In this document: one piece after another, positions 11,283-21,775 of the stretch | How the letters are laid out: each line of letters begins with the position of its first letter | How positions within the stretch are numbered: the stretch's first letter is position 1 | Assembly: GCA_024867545.1 (NCBI GenBank) | Contig: JANFNE010000005.1 | Span: 1,426,001-1,490,000, forward strand | Reading direction: 5' to 3' | Source of the DNA: Phytopythium helicoides | Lineage: Eukaryota > Oomycota > Peronosporomycetes > Pythiales > Pythiaceae | DNA: 64,000 bases | Position numbers and translations under genes: made by a program | The notes under the pieces: generated by a model | What the model saw: the letters and a program-made list of their open reading frames with translations, nothing else | Told to the model about the DNA's origin: nothing | The model's database searches: none

Positions 11283-12567
11283 ATGGTGTGTGGGGGTGGA
11301 TGTGTCGAGGGCGATCTGTAGCTGTAGACGGGGAGACTGACTGGGTGTGTGCGCTGCTGCAGCCGACCAAGAAGGTGAAGAAGACCACGACGACCACCAC
11401 CAAGGTGACGACCAAGACGGTCAAGGGCGCCAAGCCCTCGTCGACCAAGCCCAAGAAGGACCCCCTCTTCGCGGCCACGCCCAAGAACTTCCGCCTGGGC
11501 GGTGACGTGCAGGTATTTTGAGCCTTCCGGAGCTTTCAAAGCACTTTCACAACCTCTCCGCACGGCGCTCTGTCGAGCAAAGTGCCTGCACCTGGAGTGC
11601 GACGGGCGAGCGCCTATCGACCGCTGGACTTGAGCCATGTGGTCGACGCCGCCCGCTCGCCTCCTTGCTGTAGAGTGAGAACTGTGTAGCGGGTCCCCCA
11701 CGACCGCAATGACACAAACTTGTGGGGCAGTTCATCTGATGAATTCGCCTCCCAAGGGTAAACACTCCACCACCACTCTGTTGTCATGCAGCTACACGGT
11801 CTGCTCGGCCGACTGCTTGCGGTCGGTCGAGCACGGCTGTGGACTGATGCGTGCATGTAGTTCGCGGCGATGGAGGATCTAGAGTCTCTAACTGTGTCAT
11901 TTGTTGGTGATGTGAACAGCCCAAGCGCGACCTGTCCCGCTTCGTGCGCTGGCCGCGTTACGTGCGCATCCAGCGCCAGCGCAAGGTCCTGTACCAGCGC
12001 CTGAAGGTGCCGCCGTCGATCAACCAGTTCGCTAACACGCTGGACAAGAACACGGCCACGGACCTCTTCAAGCTGCTGCTCAAGTACCAGCCGGAGACCA
12101 AGGCCGCCAAGACGGAGCGTATCCGCAACATTGCCGCCGGCAAGGAGGAGGCCTCGGCCCCGCCCGCCGTCGTCAAGTACGGTCTCAACCACGTGACGTC
12201 GCTGATTGAGAACAAGAAGGCTAAGCTCGTGGTCATCGCGCACGACGTGAACCCCATTGAGCTGGTTGTCTTCCTCCCGGCCCTCTGCCGCAAGTTCGAC
12301 ATCCCGTACGCCATTGTCAAGGGCAAGTCTCGCCTTGGCCAGCTTGTGCACAAGAAGAACGCTGCCGTCGTCGCCCTCACGCACGTGAACAAGGAGGACA
12401 AGGCCAAGTTCGACTCGCTCACCCAGGCCTTCCACGCCAAGTTCAACGAGGACACGACCTTCCGCCGCAAGTGGGGTGGTGGCATCATGGGCCTCAAGAC
12501 GCAGAAGAAGCTTGAGCTGCGTGCCAAGGCCATCGCTGCTGAGGCCGCCAAGAAGGCGCAGTACTAG
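11283..12567 (+). CDS. RPL7A: 60S ribosomal protein L7a (eL8)
   Basis: Exons are 11283-11285 (the ATG alone), 11363-11512 and 11920-12567. Joined they give 266 residues, the same as human RPL7A. Diagnostic stretches are [46 protein letters not shown] and the L7Ae fold around [20 protein letters not shown] and [12 protein letters not shown]. It is a structural protein of the large subunit and binds rRNA through its kink-turn fold. The Lys/Thr-rich N-terminus suits an rRNA-binding tail. A start codon that forms its own exon and a 407-bp second intron are unusual for this window. Both junctions are GT-AG and the protein has no break. Confidence 0.95.
11513..11919 (+). other. Unusually long intron of RPL7A
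   Basis: This 407-bp intron is four to eight times longer than most others in the window. It contains CCCCAC...GTGGGG arms around 11695-11726, a box-C-like CTGATGA at 11736-11742 and a CTGA at 11844-11847. RPL7A introns host snoRNAs in vertebrates. The flanks of these boxes do not pair well, so no snoRNA is called. Confidence 0.5.
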
Positions 12568-12888
12568 AGCGTCTCGCCTCTTTCTCTGATCGAGGAGTGG
12601 ATTGTTCTGGTAGCTTGACCGCCGAGTCTGCGCTGCGGCTTGCAGCATGGACGATGGCGGATCTGTAATGGCTGAATACAACTCGAATACTGGCATCATT
12701 TTGCTCAAGAGTGTTGCGTTCTTCTTCATTGGAAGGAAGAGCTTTGTCGTAGTATAGTGCAATGCCGATGATGTCCGAGCCAGTAAATTTTCTGTCGATG
12801 ACGTTGGTCACGGTGACCAATTGGTTGGCCACCTGCCGGTGTCAGTCACCGACACTTCGCTTGAGCTGTCCGCCACCTGGTCTTCCAT
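12494..12888 (-). CDS. Possible small protein antisense to the RPL7A 3' end
   Basis: A minus-strand frame begins with Met-Glu-Asp at 12888 and continues, after a one-base slip near 12836, into a frame reading [16 protein letters not shown] and [18 protein letters not shown]. The composition of this middle part is protein-like rather than Arg/Ala chance sequence. No family is recognised. The end overlaps the RPL7A coding sequence, so the real 3' boundary may be spliced or earlier. It may not be a gene at all. Confidence 0.25.
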
Positions 12889-13235
12889 GCGGAGACTCAA
12901 CCCGACTCTCCATCGCTAATCAAGGCCCGGGAGAGCCGAGATGAAGATCAACAGAGGCAATTTTTTGGCGGAAAGCCTGCCCCATGACCTCTGCGTGTCT
13001 GTGACATCCAAAAAACCGCTCAAATATATGGCACTCAGTATGCCGGACCTCAGACGGCGCGTAAACTCCAGCAGCTGTGCACCCGCTCACCGCTATGCAG
13101 GACTCGCGAAGACGCAAACACTGATCGTTGCACTCGAGCCGCTCTGTATCACACCAGTCTCCCCCTTGCAGCTCCTCGAGCAGCTCATCCCCGCCCCGCG
13201 GTCTCAATTGTACCACGAGCAGCTCATTTGTCCCC
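12889..13235. other. Intergenic region before the RING-H2 gene
   Basis: This region of about 350 bp has no supported gene. The plus-strand frame of the RING protein is open upstream to 13128, but this stretch is Ser/Pro-rich and may be leader or an alternative N-terminus. Confidence 0.5.
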
Positions 13236-14276
13236 ATGACGTCGGTCTCCGCTCTTCTCGCTCGCCGAGCGTCCTGCTGGCAGCCCCGCGACGAACTCGA
13301 AGGCTCCAGCACAGACGTCGACACGTATGCGACGGTCACGAGCAGCCACAGCCGCAGTCGCCGCGCCGAGACCATGCCAGCGCTCCGCACCATCTTCTCG
13401 CAGGACTTGGACGGCGACAACAACCGGAGCGGTTGCGATGACAGTGACGCGTGCTTCGACCTCCTGGAGAGGGCTGCGCTCGCCGATATCACCCGCTGCG
13501 CCAGCCTCGCCGAGGTGAATGTGGACGTGGCGATCGCACACACCAAGCACCTGCTCAAGGCGCGATTCTTCGTCGAGCTGACGCGGCCGTCGCCCGTCCG
13601 GTCCACCTGGGGTGTCGGCACATCGCTGTCCGAGCTGCGAGCCTTCGAGAAGCGCATGCAGCGAGTTGTGAGAGTGCATCTTCGGTCATATCACTTGACT
13701 GCGGCTCGCCGTTCTCAGGCAGCGCCTTGTGGTGTCTGCCTCGCGCTAAAGAAGAAGCTGAGCGACTGGAAGTCAATTCCGCGGCTCAGCGTGCTCAGCG
13801 GCAAGCACAACCTGGCCGACAAGGCTGAGCGCGTGCAGCACTTCTTCACGGACCTGTTTGCGCTGCTGGCCAGCTACGCGCCGTGGGCTCATCAGTGTGG
13901 AGCGTTGCGCGAACTCCTAGAGATGACGGAGTGTCTCGCCCGCATCCGATACCCAGCGGACAACGCAGTGGTCTCCGCCATCGCAGAATTCCGACCACTG
14001 AATTTGACGTCCACATCATCGAACGAGTGCATGATCTGCCTCGACCAGCTTGCTCCTAGCGCGAGCTCTACCCGGCTCTCCGCCAGCTCAAAGAAGCAGG
14101 AGTCTCTTCTTGCAGTGGCCCAGAGGCGCTCTGCAATGCAGCTGCCGTGTGGCCACGAGTTCCACGACACGTGCATGTGCCAATGGCTGAACTCCCGTGT
14201 CGACTGCCCCGTGTGCCGAGCTGTGATCGTAGAAACTGGTCATGGAGCTAGCAAAAGTGAGCCTACCATCAGCTAG
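13236..14276 (+). CDS. RING-H2 finger protein (probable E3 ubiquitin ligase)
   Basis: Exons 13236-13667 and 13719-14276 are split by a 51-bp intron whose removal keeps the frame (329 residues). The C-terminus has a RING-H2 finger: CMIC, a spacer of about 35 residues, LPCGHEFHDTC, then CQWLNSRVDCPVC. All eight zinc ligands are present, so it probably recruits an E2 and acts as a ubiquitin ligase. The spacer between the first two Cys pairs is longer than usual and Ser-rich. The N-terminal 230 residues are helical and match no family I recognise. A second in-frame Met exists upstream at 13128. No transmembrane segment is visible, so a soluble protein is likely. Confidence 0.75.
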   Translation: MTSVSALLARRASCWQPRDELEGSSTDVDTYATVTSSHSRSRRAETMPALRTIFSQDLDGDNNRSGCDDSDACFDLLERAALADITRCASLAEVNVDVAIAHTKHLLKARFFVELTRPSPVRSTWGVGTSLSELRAFEKRMQRVVRVHLRSYHLTAARRSQAAPCGVCLALKKKLSDWKSIPRLSVLSGKHNLADKAERVQHFFTDLFALLASYAPWAHQCGALRELLEMTECLARIRYPADNAVVSAIAEFRPLNLTSTSSNECMICLDQLAPSASSTRLSASSKKQESLLAVAQRRSAMQLPCGHEFHDTCMCQWLNSRVDCPVCRAVIVETGHGASKSEPTIS

Positions 14277-14333
14277 AATATTTATCGGAAAGGAGGCTGG
14301 CCAACACTACTGAGCATTCTCTCTTTTCCCGTT

Positions 14334-15404
14334 TCATTCAAGAGACTCCACCGATTCTGCGTTGCGCCGAAGCTGTGCAAAGTACGCAGCGTCCTCACCA
14401 AACTTCGATGCCATGCCATCAGAGAATTTCAGCAGTCGATCCAATGCAGTATCAACCGTGGAATCGAGAAAAAGCTTACCGAGTTCTTGATGGTTGCGTC
14501 GGCTCCACGTGAGCGCAAGAGCGAAATGGCGCCCGCCTGGTTCTTTTTGGCAGCGGCGATCATTGGCGTGCAGCCTTGCGCGTCCAGCGCATTCACATCG
14601 GACCCCGCATCAATGAGCAGCTCCACAACTTTTTCGTTGGGCCTTTCACTGTAGCAAGCGTGATGCAACGCGATCGATCCGTTCTGCTCGAGGAGAAAGC
14701 GATCATAAACAAAGATGCCAACATGCTCAAGTACCAATCATCGATGGCTCGCACCACATTCTTAAGATGGATATCTGCTCCAGCAGCAAGCAGTAGCTTC
14801 ACGCACTCGGCGCCACCCGATCTCGCGGCATTATGCAGCGGTGTGTTGCCAAACTGTTGAATCCAAGTCCGTTAGTCAGCTTTAGGCTGGCAGTTCAGTT
14901 GCGTTTATCACCTGGTTCTGAAGATTGATAAGCGCGGATGCGTCCTGCGGACTCGCCTCAGTCTCTTGAATCTTCGTGAGCACCACCTCCAATATTGCAG
15001 GTTCGTCGCGGAAGGCAGCCTCATGGAGCGGACTATTGAGGTCCTAAATGGAAGCAAAGTAGGTTGGTGAGCTCTACAGCAGTCGTGGGTCTCACTCGGT
15101 CAAAGCATACTGGCGTCTTCAAGGCTCCAAGCGCAGCTCCAGCGTCCACGAGCAGCCTGACGACCTCAACGTGGCCGTTCGAGATGGCGGCGATCACAGG
15201 AGTCGCACCATACTGCGTCACAGTGGCGTTAGATGTGTCAATGGCGCTTCGAGGAGGCGGTGGCCGACGTACCGCCTGGGAGCAGTGCCAGTTGATGTCG
15301 ACCTGTGGGTCCTGCAGCAGCTGCGCGACCGCGTTCGCGTCGCCCACCTCGCTCGCGCGGAAGCATCGCTCGGTGGCTTCTGTCACGACGCGGTTGGCGC
15401 TCAT
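14334..15404 (-). CDS. Small ankyrin-repeat protein
   Basis: Six exons fit in phase (15273-15404, 15096-15212, 14912-15043, 14758-14853, 14480-14683, 14334-14402), giving about 249 residues. Ankyrin repeats are clear: GATPVIAAISNGHVEVVRLLVDAG, NSPLHEAAF, GNTPLHNAARSGGAECVKLLL, IALHHACY and GCTPMIAAAKKNQAGAISLL. The N-terminal helix (CFRASEVGDANAVAQLLQ) is the usual capping repeat. Exon boundaries fall at similar points in the repeats. It is probably a protein-binding scaffold; the partner is unknown. Its start codon is only 42 bp from the start of the divergent elicitin-like gene. The last acceptor could also lie about 30 bp further downstream. Confidence 0.8.
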
Positions 15405-15414
15405 TCCCCCCTTT
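15399..15414 (+). promoter_or_regulatory. Oomycete initiator/FPR-type core promoter of the elicitin-like gene
   Basis: GCTCATTCCCCCCTTT matches the published oomycete core promoter consensus GCTCATTYYNCAWTTT at 14 of 16 positions. It ends 32 bp before the elicitin-like ATG. Its CAT (15402-15404) is at the same time the complement of the start codon of the divergent ankyrin gene. Confidence 0.55.
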
Positions 15415-15446
15415 GCCAAGCGCCCTTTCGCCCCTTCCTTCTCGAG

Positions 15447-15797
15447 ATGCCAAGAGCCACAACTGCGCTGCTGGTCGCGGCCCTCGCGGCCGCCCCCGGC
15501 GCCTCTGGCGACGCCTGCGCCGGCCACGCGCAGCTCCACGCGCTGCTGGCCAGCGGACCCGACGGCGTGAGCGCGCAGCTGCTGCAGTGCGTGGCGCCGC
15601 TGCTGCTGGCGCCGTACAAGTGGTCGCCAGGCCCCTCGGCCGCCGACTACTGCGCGCAGCCGCCGTGTCAGCGCGCGGTGGCGGCGCTCGCGGGGCTTCC
15701 GCCGTGCACGTGGGCGGCAGCTGAGGCGGGCGGCGACGCCGCGGACGCCGACGCGCTGCGGGTCGCGCGCCAGGTGCGGCAGGACTGCGCGCGTTGA
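15447..15797 (+). CDS. Elicitin-like secreted protein
   Basis: An intronless gene for 116 residues. A signal peptide (MPRATTALLVAALAAAPGASG) precedes a mature domain of about 95 residues with exactly six cysteines. The first and second are 23 residues apart and the third and fourth 4 apart, as in elicitins. The other spacings (20, 12 and 26) depart from the canonical ones, so it is elicitin-like rather than a canonical elicitin. Elicitins are small secreted oomycete proteins that bind sterols and other lipids; some are recognised by plants. There is no long Ser/Thr-rich tail or GPI signal. An initiator-type element lies directly upstream. Family call is good; ligand and biological role are inferred. 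Confidence 0.75.
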   Translation: MPRATTALLVAALAAAPGASGDACAGHAQLHALLASGPDGVSAQLLQCVAPLLLAPYKWSPGPSAADYCAQPPCQRAVAALAGLPPCTWAAAEAGGDAADADALRVARQVRQDCAR

Positions 15798-16019
15798 AGC
15801 TGCATGTTTGCACGTGAATAGCGTCCGTATCCTGCGTTTACGGGCGTAACTGGACAACAAGTTGCCAAATGAGGGGGCGCTCCCCCCCCAATCTGCACCG
15901 CCGCGCGGTCGGTCGCCTTGCGCCAAGCAAGCAGAAACCCGCCGCGCCGTCGGTCGCCGCCGCCTCGCCGCCTCCCCCGCCCCGTGCAGGCCGAGACCGC
16001 GCCGGATCCAGCCGCAGCC

Positions 16020-17906
16020 ATGGCGGGCAGAGGCCGCGAGCTCACGCTGCCCGCGTGGATGAAGAAGCAGCAGCTGCAGCAGGCCGCGCAGCCGCAGCCG
16101 CAGGCGCCGCCCGTCCCCGCCCCCAGCAACGGCGCGCACCAGTTCGAGGACGCCAGGGTGAGCGCGCGCCAGGCGCCGGCTGCAAGCGCGCGCGCGACTG
16201 ACCGCCTCGAGCCGCCGCAGGAGCCCGTCAAGGAGAGCTCGTCCTCGCGCTCCTCGCGCAGAGGGGACCGCAAGGAGCGCAGCCGCAGCCGGGACAAGGA
16301 GCGCCGCACGCGCGAGCGCAAGGAGCGCAGCCGCAGCCGAGACAAGGAGCGACGCTCGTCGCGTCGCCGATCCAGCGAGCGGTCCTCGCGCCGCAGCTCC
16401 GGAGACAGGGACCGCGAGCGCGAGCGAGAGAGGGACCGATCGTCCTCGCGCCGCCGCTCTCGCCGCTCGCGCTCGCGCTCGAGGTCCCCCGTGCGCATCG
16501 TTCGCCGCCGGAAAAAGTCCAACTTCGACGTTCGCCCGCCAGGCGTCACCGAGGAGAACGCCGCAGCGTACGCGGCGCAGGCCATCCTGCAGCAGAACAT
16601 GGTGTCGATGGCTGGCGCTGGCGGCGCGGCATCTTTTGGAGCTGCAGGGGGACGCCCACCCCTGGGGACCCCCGGTCAGCCGACACTTGGCGTACGTACC
16701 TCGCGATACATCGGTGTTTACTTCATCCCATTCACTCTCCCTGAATTGCTAAAACGCAGGCAAGCCGTGGCGCCTTCGGACCTGCAGCTGGCTACCCACA
16801 GCAGACACGCCACGCACGTCGCTTATATGTCGGCGGTATTGGCGAAGTGAACGAATCCGAGATCACCGAGTTCTTCAATGACGTCATTGACCGTGCGCTC
16901 GGCGAGCACCAGGAAGGCGGAGCCGTGGTGTCGGTGTACATTAACCGCGAGCGGCATTTCGCGTTCGTGGAGCTGCGCACGATTGAGCTCACGACGGCGT
17001 GCATGAACCTGGATGGAATCTCGTTCCGCGGACAGCCGCTCAAGGTGCGCCGACCGAATGACTACAACCCAGCCACCGTGCCCACGGAGCTTGGACCTAT
17101 CCCAGAGCTCAACCTTGCGGCTCTCGGTATCGTCTCGACCACGGTGAGCGATGGTCCGGGCAAGGTCTTCATTGGTGGTCTGCCGTACCATCTGAACGAG
17201 GAGCAGGTCAAGGAGCTGCTGCAAGCGTTTGGCCCACTGAGGTCTTTCCACCTCGTCAAGGAGCTGAACTCCAACTTGTCGAAAGGCTACGGATTCTGCG
17301 AGTACTTGGACCTGTCAGTGACGGATGCCGCGTGCATGGGCCTGAACGGCATGATGCTCGGCGACAAGACGTTGACTGTTCGACGCGCGATGTCACAGGA
17401 GAATGCCAAGGCCGTCGCGAGTGCCGCAGGAACAGTCAATTCTGGTCTGGAGATGGGGCTGGACCCCTCGCTTGCTGCGATGCAAGTGATGAGTTTGGCT
17501 GGCCTCGGAATCCCAGCTGCTCCGCTTGGTTCCCCTTCGCGTGTCATTGTGCTGCTGAACATGGTCACGCCTGAGGAGCTCGAGGATGAAGAGGAGTATC
17601 AGGACATCGTGGACGACATCAAAACCGAATGCGAGCGGTTTGGCCAGGTTCCGTCGCTACTACTACCCCGCCCTCTCGATGGAATCCCGTCGGCTGTTGG
17701 CAAGGTATGTCTTCGCACCCAAACTGTCGCTACCGTGCATGCTGTTGACATGATGGGACTGCGAACCGCAGGTTTTCATTGAGTTTGGCGACGTCCAGTC
17801 GGCCCAAAATGCTGCAGCTGAGCTTCACGGACGCGGTTTCTCGAACCGCACGGTTGCAGTTGAGTACATGGACGAAGGCAAGTACGCTCGGCGAGAACTC
17901 GCCTAA
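16020..17906 (+). CDS. U2AF2: Splicing factor U2AF large subunit (U2AF65)
   Basis: Exons 16020-16157, 16221-16691, 16760-17704 and 17772-17906 give 562 residues. U2AF65 binds the polypyrimidine tract at 3' splice sites and recruits U2 snRNP. After a short head (MAGRGRELTLPAWMKK) comes a long Arg-Ser/Arg-Glu domain (about residues 60-150), then three RNA-recognition motifs: RRM1 (RRLYVGGIG, ERHFAFVELR), RRM2 (KVFIGGLPYHL, SKGYGFCEY) and a UHM-type RRM3 (VIVLLNMVTPEELED, KVFIEFGDVQSAQNAAAELHGRGF, ending at YARRELA). All introns are short GT-AG and phase 0. The Met at 16020 is preferred over upstream in-frame Met codons because it starts the conserved head. It converges on the Sel1-repeat gene. 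Confidence 0.93.
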
Positions 17907-18083
17907 AACACGCGTAAGCGATCGAGTGCTTCTGTTGAGGCTACTCGTGAAAATGGTCAGCTGCATAGCCACAGGGAAAAGCAGGAGGCTAGAGGAAGCA
18001 GGACATCGTCCACTTTGTTTTACACACTATGCCGCTCATAGACATCGCGGAAGACTGCTCTATTCGTAAACGGGTCTTGCCTG

Positions 18084-21000
18084 TCATATTGTCGGTAGGA
18101 ACTGGTGTGCAAGGGTATAACCTAGTGCAGCAGCCTATCGGCGAGAACAGTACATGTAGAAAACGAAAAGTCAGAATTGACAGAAGTTACCCCAGCACGT
18201 TCGGGTGCTTACCTGCTCGAAATGGGCACGTGCAGCATCAGGATCGCGGCGAACGCCTCGTCCACGAGCAAGAAGATGGCCAAGATTAAAGTGTGCGTGT
18301 GCATGGCCACGTGCTACTGCCGCGCGATAGCACGACGCTGCCTGCTTGAGGTCCAAGTCACCTCCCTCGCCTTCCTCACACATGAGTCCTGTGTTTTGGT
18401 TGTCAGTATTTTGCTGAAAGCTTAAACCAGCTGAAACATGACACTCGGGATGACGTACCAAGTGCATTAAGGGCGTCTGCGTCTCCTGCGTCTGCTGCGA
18501 GCGCGTACAGCTGACGAGCACGCGTTTTATCAGATGGGCAGCCAACGCCAGAATATTGCATTGCGGCCGCTCTTCGAGCTGCTAGCACGTGGCACTAAGT
18601 ACAGAGATAATTGCGTCAGTAACCTCTTGAAAAAGATAAGGCAATCAAGTCATACCGGAGAGGCTACTGCAGCTTTCGAATAGAAGCGCAATGAAGCTGT
18701 ACGGTCGGCCAGCATTGTTGATGTCTCGAACAACTCGCCTAGAGCAAAGAGAGCGCGAGATGGACGGCTGGATTTAATATTATCGACAGGAGTAGCCGGC
18801 ATCGCGGATGCATTCAGCAGCAATCGAAGAGCGTCATCGTGAATCTCTTCGCGATCACCAAATCGTAAGGATGATGGTACCGAGCTTTGAAAAGTTGGTG
18901 TTTCACCATCACCAGACCGACCAAGCGAAATAGAACCCAGTAAGACTAGTGCTAGTTTTGTCATGGCATCTGGACTTCCCTTATTTGCTGCCTGCGGAAA
19001 AACATTCACATATTCATACTCCTTCAGAAAAAAAAGAAGTGCTGTCGAAGCATAAATTCCAACCTACCGATCGGAGAAATTCAATCCCACGATCCACATC
19101 TCGCTTGACACCGTCGCCGTTGCAATAAATTGTTCCTAACAGAGTCTGAGATTCGATATCACCCTACGTGTTTCGCTCGTGAGTGCCGTGGTCTAGATAG
19201 TTCCATCTCGTGAATGATTTTACCTTTGCTGCTGCACGATGGAGAAAGTGAATTGCTTTTATGGTGTCTTTCGCAAACGCTGATGAGGATGGTCCCTCTT
19301 TTGAGCCACCGCGGAAGTACAAACGACCAAGAGCTGCCTCCGCCAGTGTGTTCTCGCGAACTGCAGCTTTTTCGTACCAGACAGCGGCAGTAGTCGCATC
19401 AGGTGTGCTTCCAGTTAGTCCACGTTCAATGAGATCGCCTACGAATAAAGCAAATAAGCAAAACAAAGTATGACCACACAAAACTAGCACATTTACCGAG
19501 GCAATACTGAGCGAAGGGATGTCCACGATCTGCTGCCATCGAGAACTGGGCAAAGGCTAACGAGTAAAAGGCCGCTCTGGAGTCTTTGTTAGTGACATTC
19601 TCAGCTTTCTCACTCTGCAAAATAGCATTAATCAGCTCCAGTGAGCCATCGGCGTAAATACATAGATCCACGCACCAGGAGCCGGCCAAGGAAGGCCGCG
19701 GCATCAGTATTACCGAGTGCTGTTGCTCTCTCAAGCCACTTTTCAGCCACTAGTAGATCCTTCTTACAAACAACTTCTCCGAAGCCACTGTCTTCGCCTG
19801 TCATGTACATCTGACCAAGACACACCATGGCTTGCACATTTCCCATTTCTGCAGCAGCCTGCATTGGTGTCCAGGTTTGGTTATGCCAGTCATCTCTCCA
19901 TGCAACACTTTCAAGCTGAGCCCGAACCTTGTACAAGTCACGAGCTTTTGATCGGTCTTGAGTGACTCCATGCCCGAAAAAGTGCATGTGTGCTTCGAAA
20001 CAAATTCGATCGTGTTGTGGATACTCCGGCTCTGGGCGATCAATGAGTAAATATCATAAATGCCAACAAATCAAACTCAATTACGTTTTCGGGATGCACG
20101 TACCTGGTGATGGGTGCTCAATGGTTTGAGTTGTCGCTACTGCAGTCATTACTGGAACTGGAGCTTGTGCAAAGTCTGATTCAGTAGCGAGTGGAGGGAG
20201 CTGGGGTTTTACAGGGCTTGGAAGAGGGAGCTCAATGCCAGATCGTCGCGCAACAGCCATCGAGAGCTCCATAAACAAAGACGTATAATACGAGTTGATT
20301 TCCTGGAAGGCAAACGTGACTTCCCGCTTGAAAGTCTTGTTGAGCAGGAACTTGGCAGCTTGCAAACGAGTAGCAAGACCATACACCTGATGCAAAGACG
20401 CGGCAAAATTTTGAAGTGCAATCGACACGCCGACATGACCTGCATAATCAGCGAACGAAGACTCATATGCGTAAAATTCATCTTGAGCCTTGCCTAGAAG
20501 CCCGCGAAGCTCTCCCCCCAATCGAATCGCAACCAGCTTTTTGGGATCGACACTATCGAGCAAACTGACCAGTTCGTCCAATCTATCCCGAACCTCGTCG
20601 ACAAATCCGCGTCCAATTGTACTATCGTTGGGTGGATGTAAATTAGTCGTATCGGCTTTGATAGCAACAGACGAACGCAGTGTCTTAGTTGTTGGAAGAA
20701 AGATTTCTCTAGGAACTGTGTGGTGTGGCAATGAACTAATGACTGCTTGTGGCTGTTGGTCCAACTGGTTTATATCTTGAGAAGCATTTTCTGGAGTGTC
20801 TTGCTTTGCCACTGTTTGTGCATCTACTGATACAATTAATCCTCGCACGTTCGTGTTGCTGTCACCAAGAGTGCTTGAGCGACGGAATTTGCCGAAAGCT
20901 GTTCGAATTGGTGCAACGACAGCTCCAGTTACTCTTGGAGATGTCGGGGTATCTGTAATACCAGGCTTATTAGAGGTTGCTGTTGAGAAAGGTTTCGAGG

Positions 21001-21328
21001 ATTTGGAGCGTGGAGACAGGGATGCGCGCACAGCATTGCGGGCAGCAGCGAACATCGTTTTGGGGTCACGAGAGTGTTGCAACCCATTGCGGAAGCTCAA
21101 ATGCAGTGCTGACTGGCGTTGCTGCTTTTCTACCTGATCCACGGCTTGTTTGACCCGACCAGATTCCTCACTTTGCACGACACTAGATAAATCATTGTCA
21201 TGACTGCTTTCACCTTGACGGCTTTCTGTGGCGTCTTGCTTGCTTGCCGATCCCAAGGACGCTGGATTAGCAGGGGGAGGAGACACAACAGACTCGGCAG
21301 AAGAGCTACCGGAATCACTGATGGCCAT
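18084..21328 (-). CDS. Sel1-like repeat protein with N-terminal helical bundle
   Basis: A multi-exon gene. The first exon (about 20091-21328) encodes a Ser-rich disordered head and then a helical region (roughly residues 210-370: VRDRLDELVSLLDSV to FMELSMAVARRSG) that may form a four-helix bundle of the HeLo/MLKL adaptor type; this part is inference. The following short exons encode Sel1/TPR-like repeats, for example FFGHGVTQDRSKARDLYK, AAAEMGNVQAMVCLGQMY, QFSMAADRGHPFAQYCLGK, WYEKAAVRENTLAEAALGRLY and CYRAAVARGHAHAHFNLGHLL. The chain ends with a last exon reading ALGYTLAHQFL and a stop at 18084. Introns lie at similar places within repeats. Such proteins act as scaffolds, often in signalling or ER quality control. 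The exact exon set in 18.5-19.7 kb is uncertain. Confidence 0.7.
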
Positions 21329-21775
21329 CAGATCATACGAAAAAGATGAGCGCGCAGTGTTCGAAGGTCACACTTCACAAGGGTGGCTGAATATATTCCC
21401 ATTCCCATCCTATAATTACACCGTAGATGGACCTGCACGAGTTGTTGAGTGTGGGCGTTCTGCTTGATTTCTACCGAGTCTTCAACTTGTGCATAAGTGC
21501 TGACCAAGCAGACCCTGCTCGAGCCAAGCCTTGACGGGATCAGTCACGCTGCAATGAAAGTGAGCGATTCGACTGTAGCGAGGTTTACATACCGAACTTC
21601 GTTTTGATGTTTACTACTTGTGCATAAGCTGTGCACACATCTGTTGAAGTTGTGGACGGACAGCGCTCATCGCTTTTGCAGTGCGGTCTCACTCACTGCT
21701 CAGTTAGCAACTTCCCTCGACCCTCACACCACTCGCCTGTACTTCATCGGATACTACGGAGCTTGAGCGAGCAAG
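21329..21775. other. Divergent intergenic region, Sel1 / GH1
   Basis: These 447 bp hold the promoters of both flanking genes. There is no supported coding sequence and no repeat. The last 100 bp before the GH1 start are rich in CTCAC/CACTC words of the kind seen around oomycete initiators, but no single site stands out. Confidence 0.5.

Noticed and set aside
11736..11847. C/D-box snoRNA candidate in the RPL7A intron
   Set aside because: Box-like CTGATGA and CTGA are present, but the bases just outside them do not pair to form the terminal stem.
11614..12762. Long minus-strand frame (382 codons) over RPL7A
   Set aside because: It crosses the RPL7A exon 3 and intron 2 in antisense and has no domain; RPL7A itself is certain.
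15668..16600. Minus-strand frame rich in Arg, Ser and Leu opposite U2AF65
   Set aside because: It is the complement of the RS repeat region, which automatically yields Arg/Ser/Leu repeats on the other strand.
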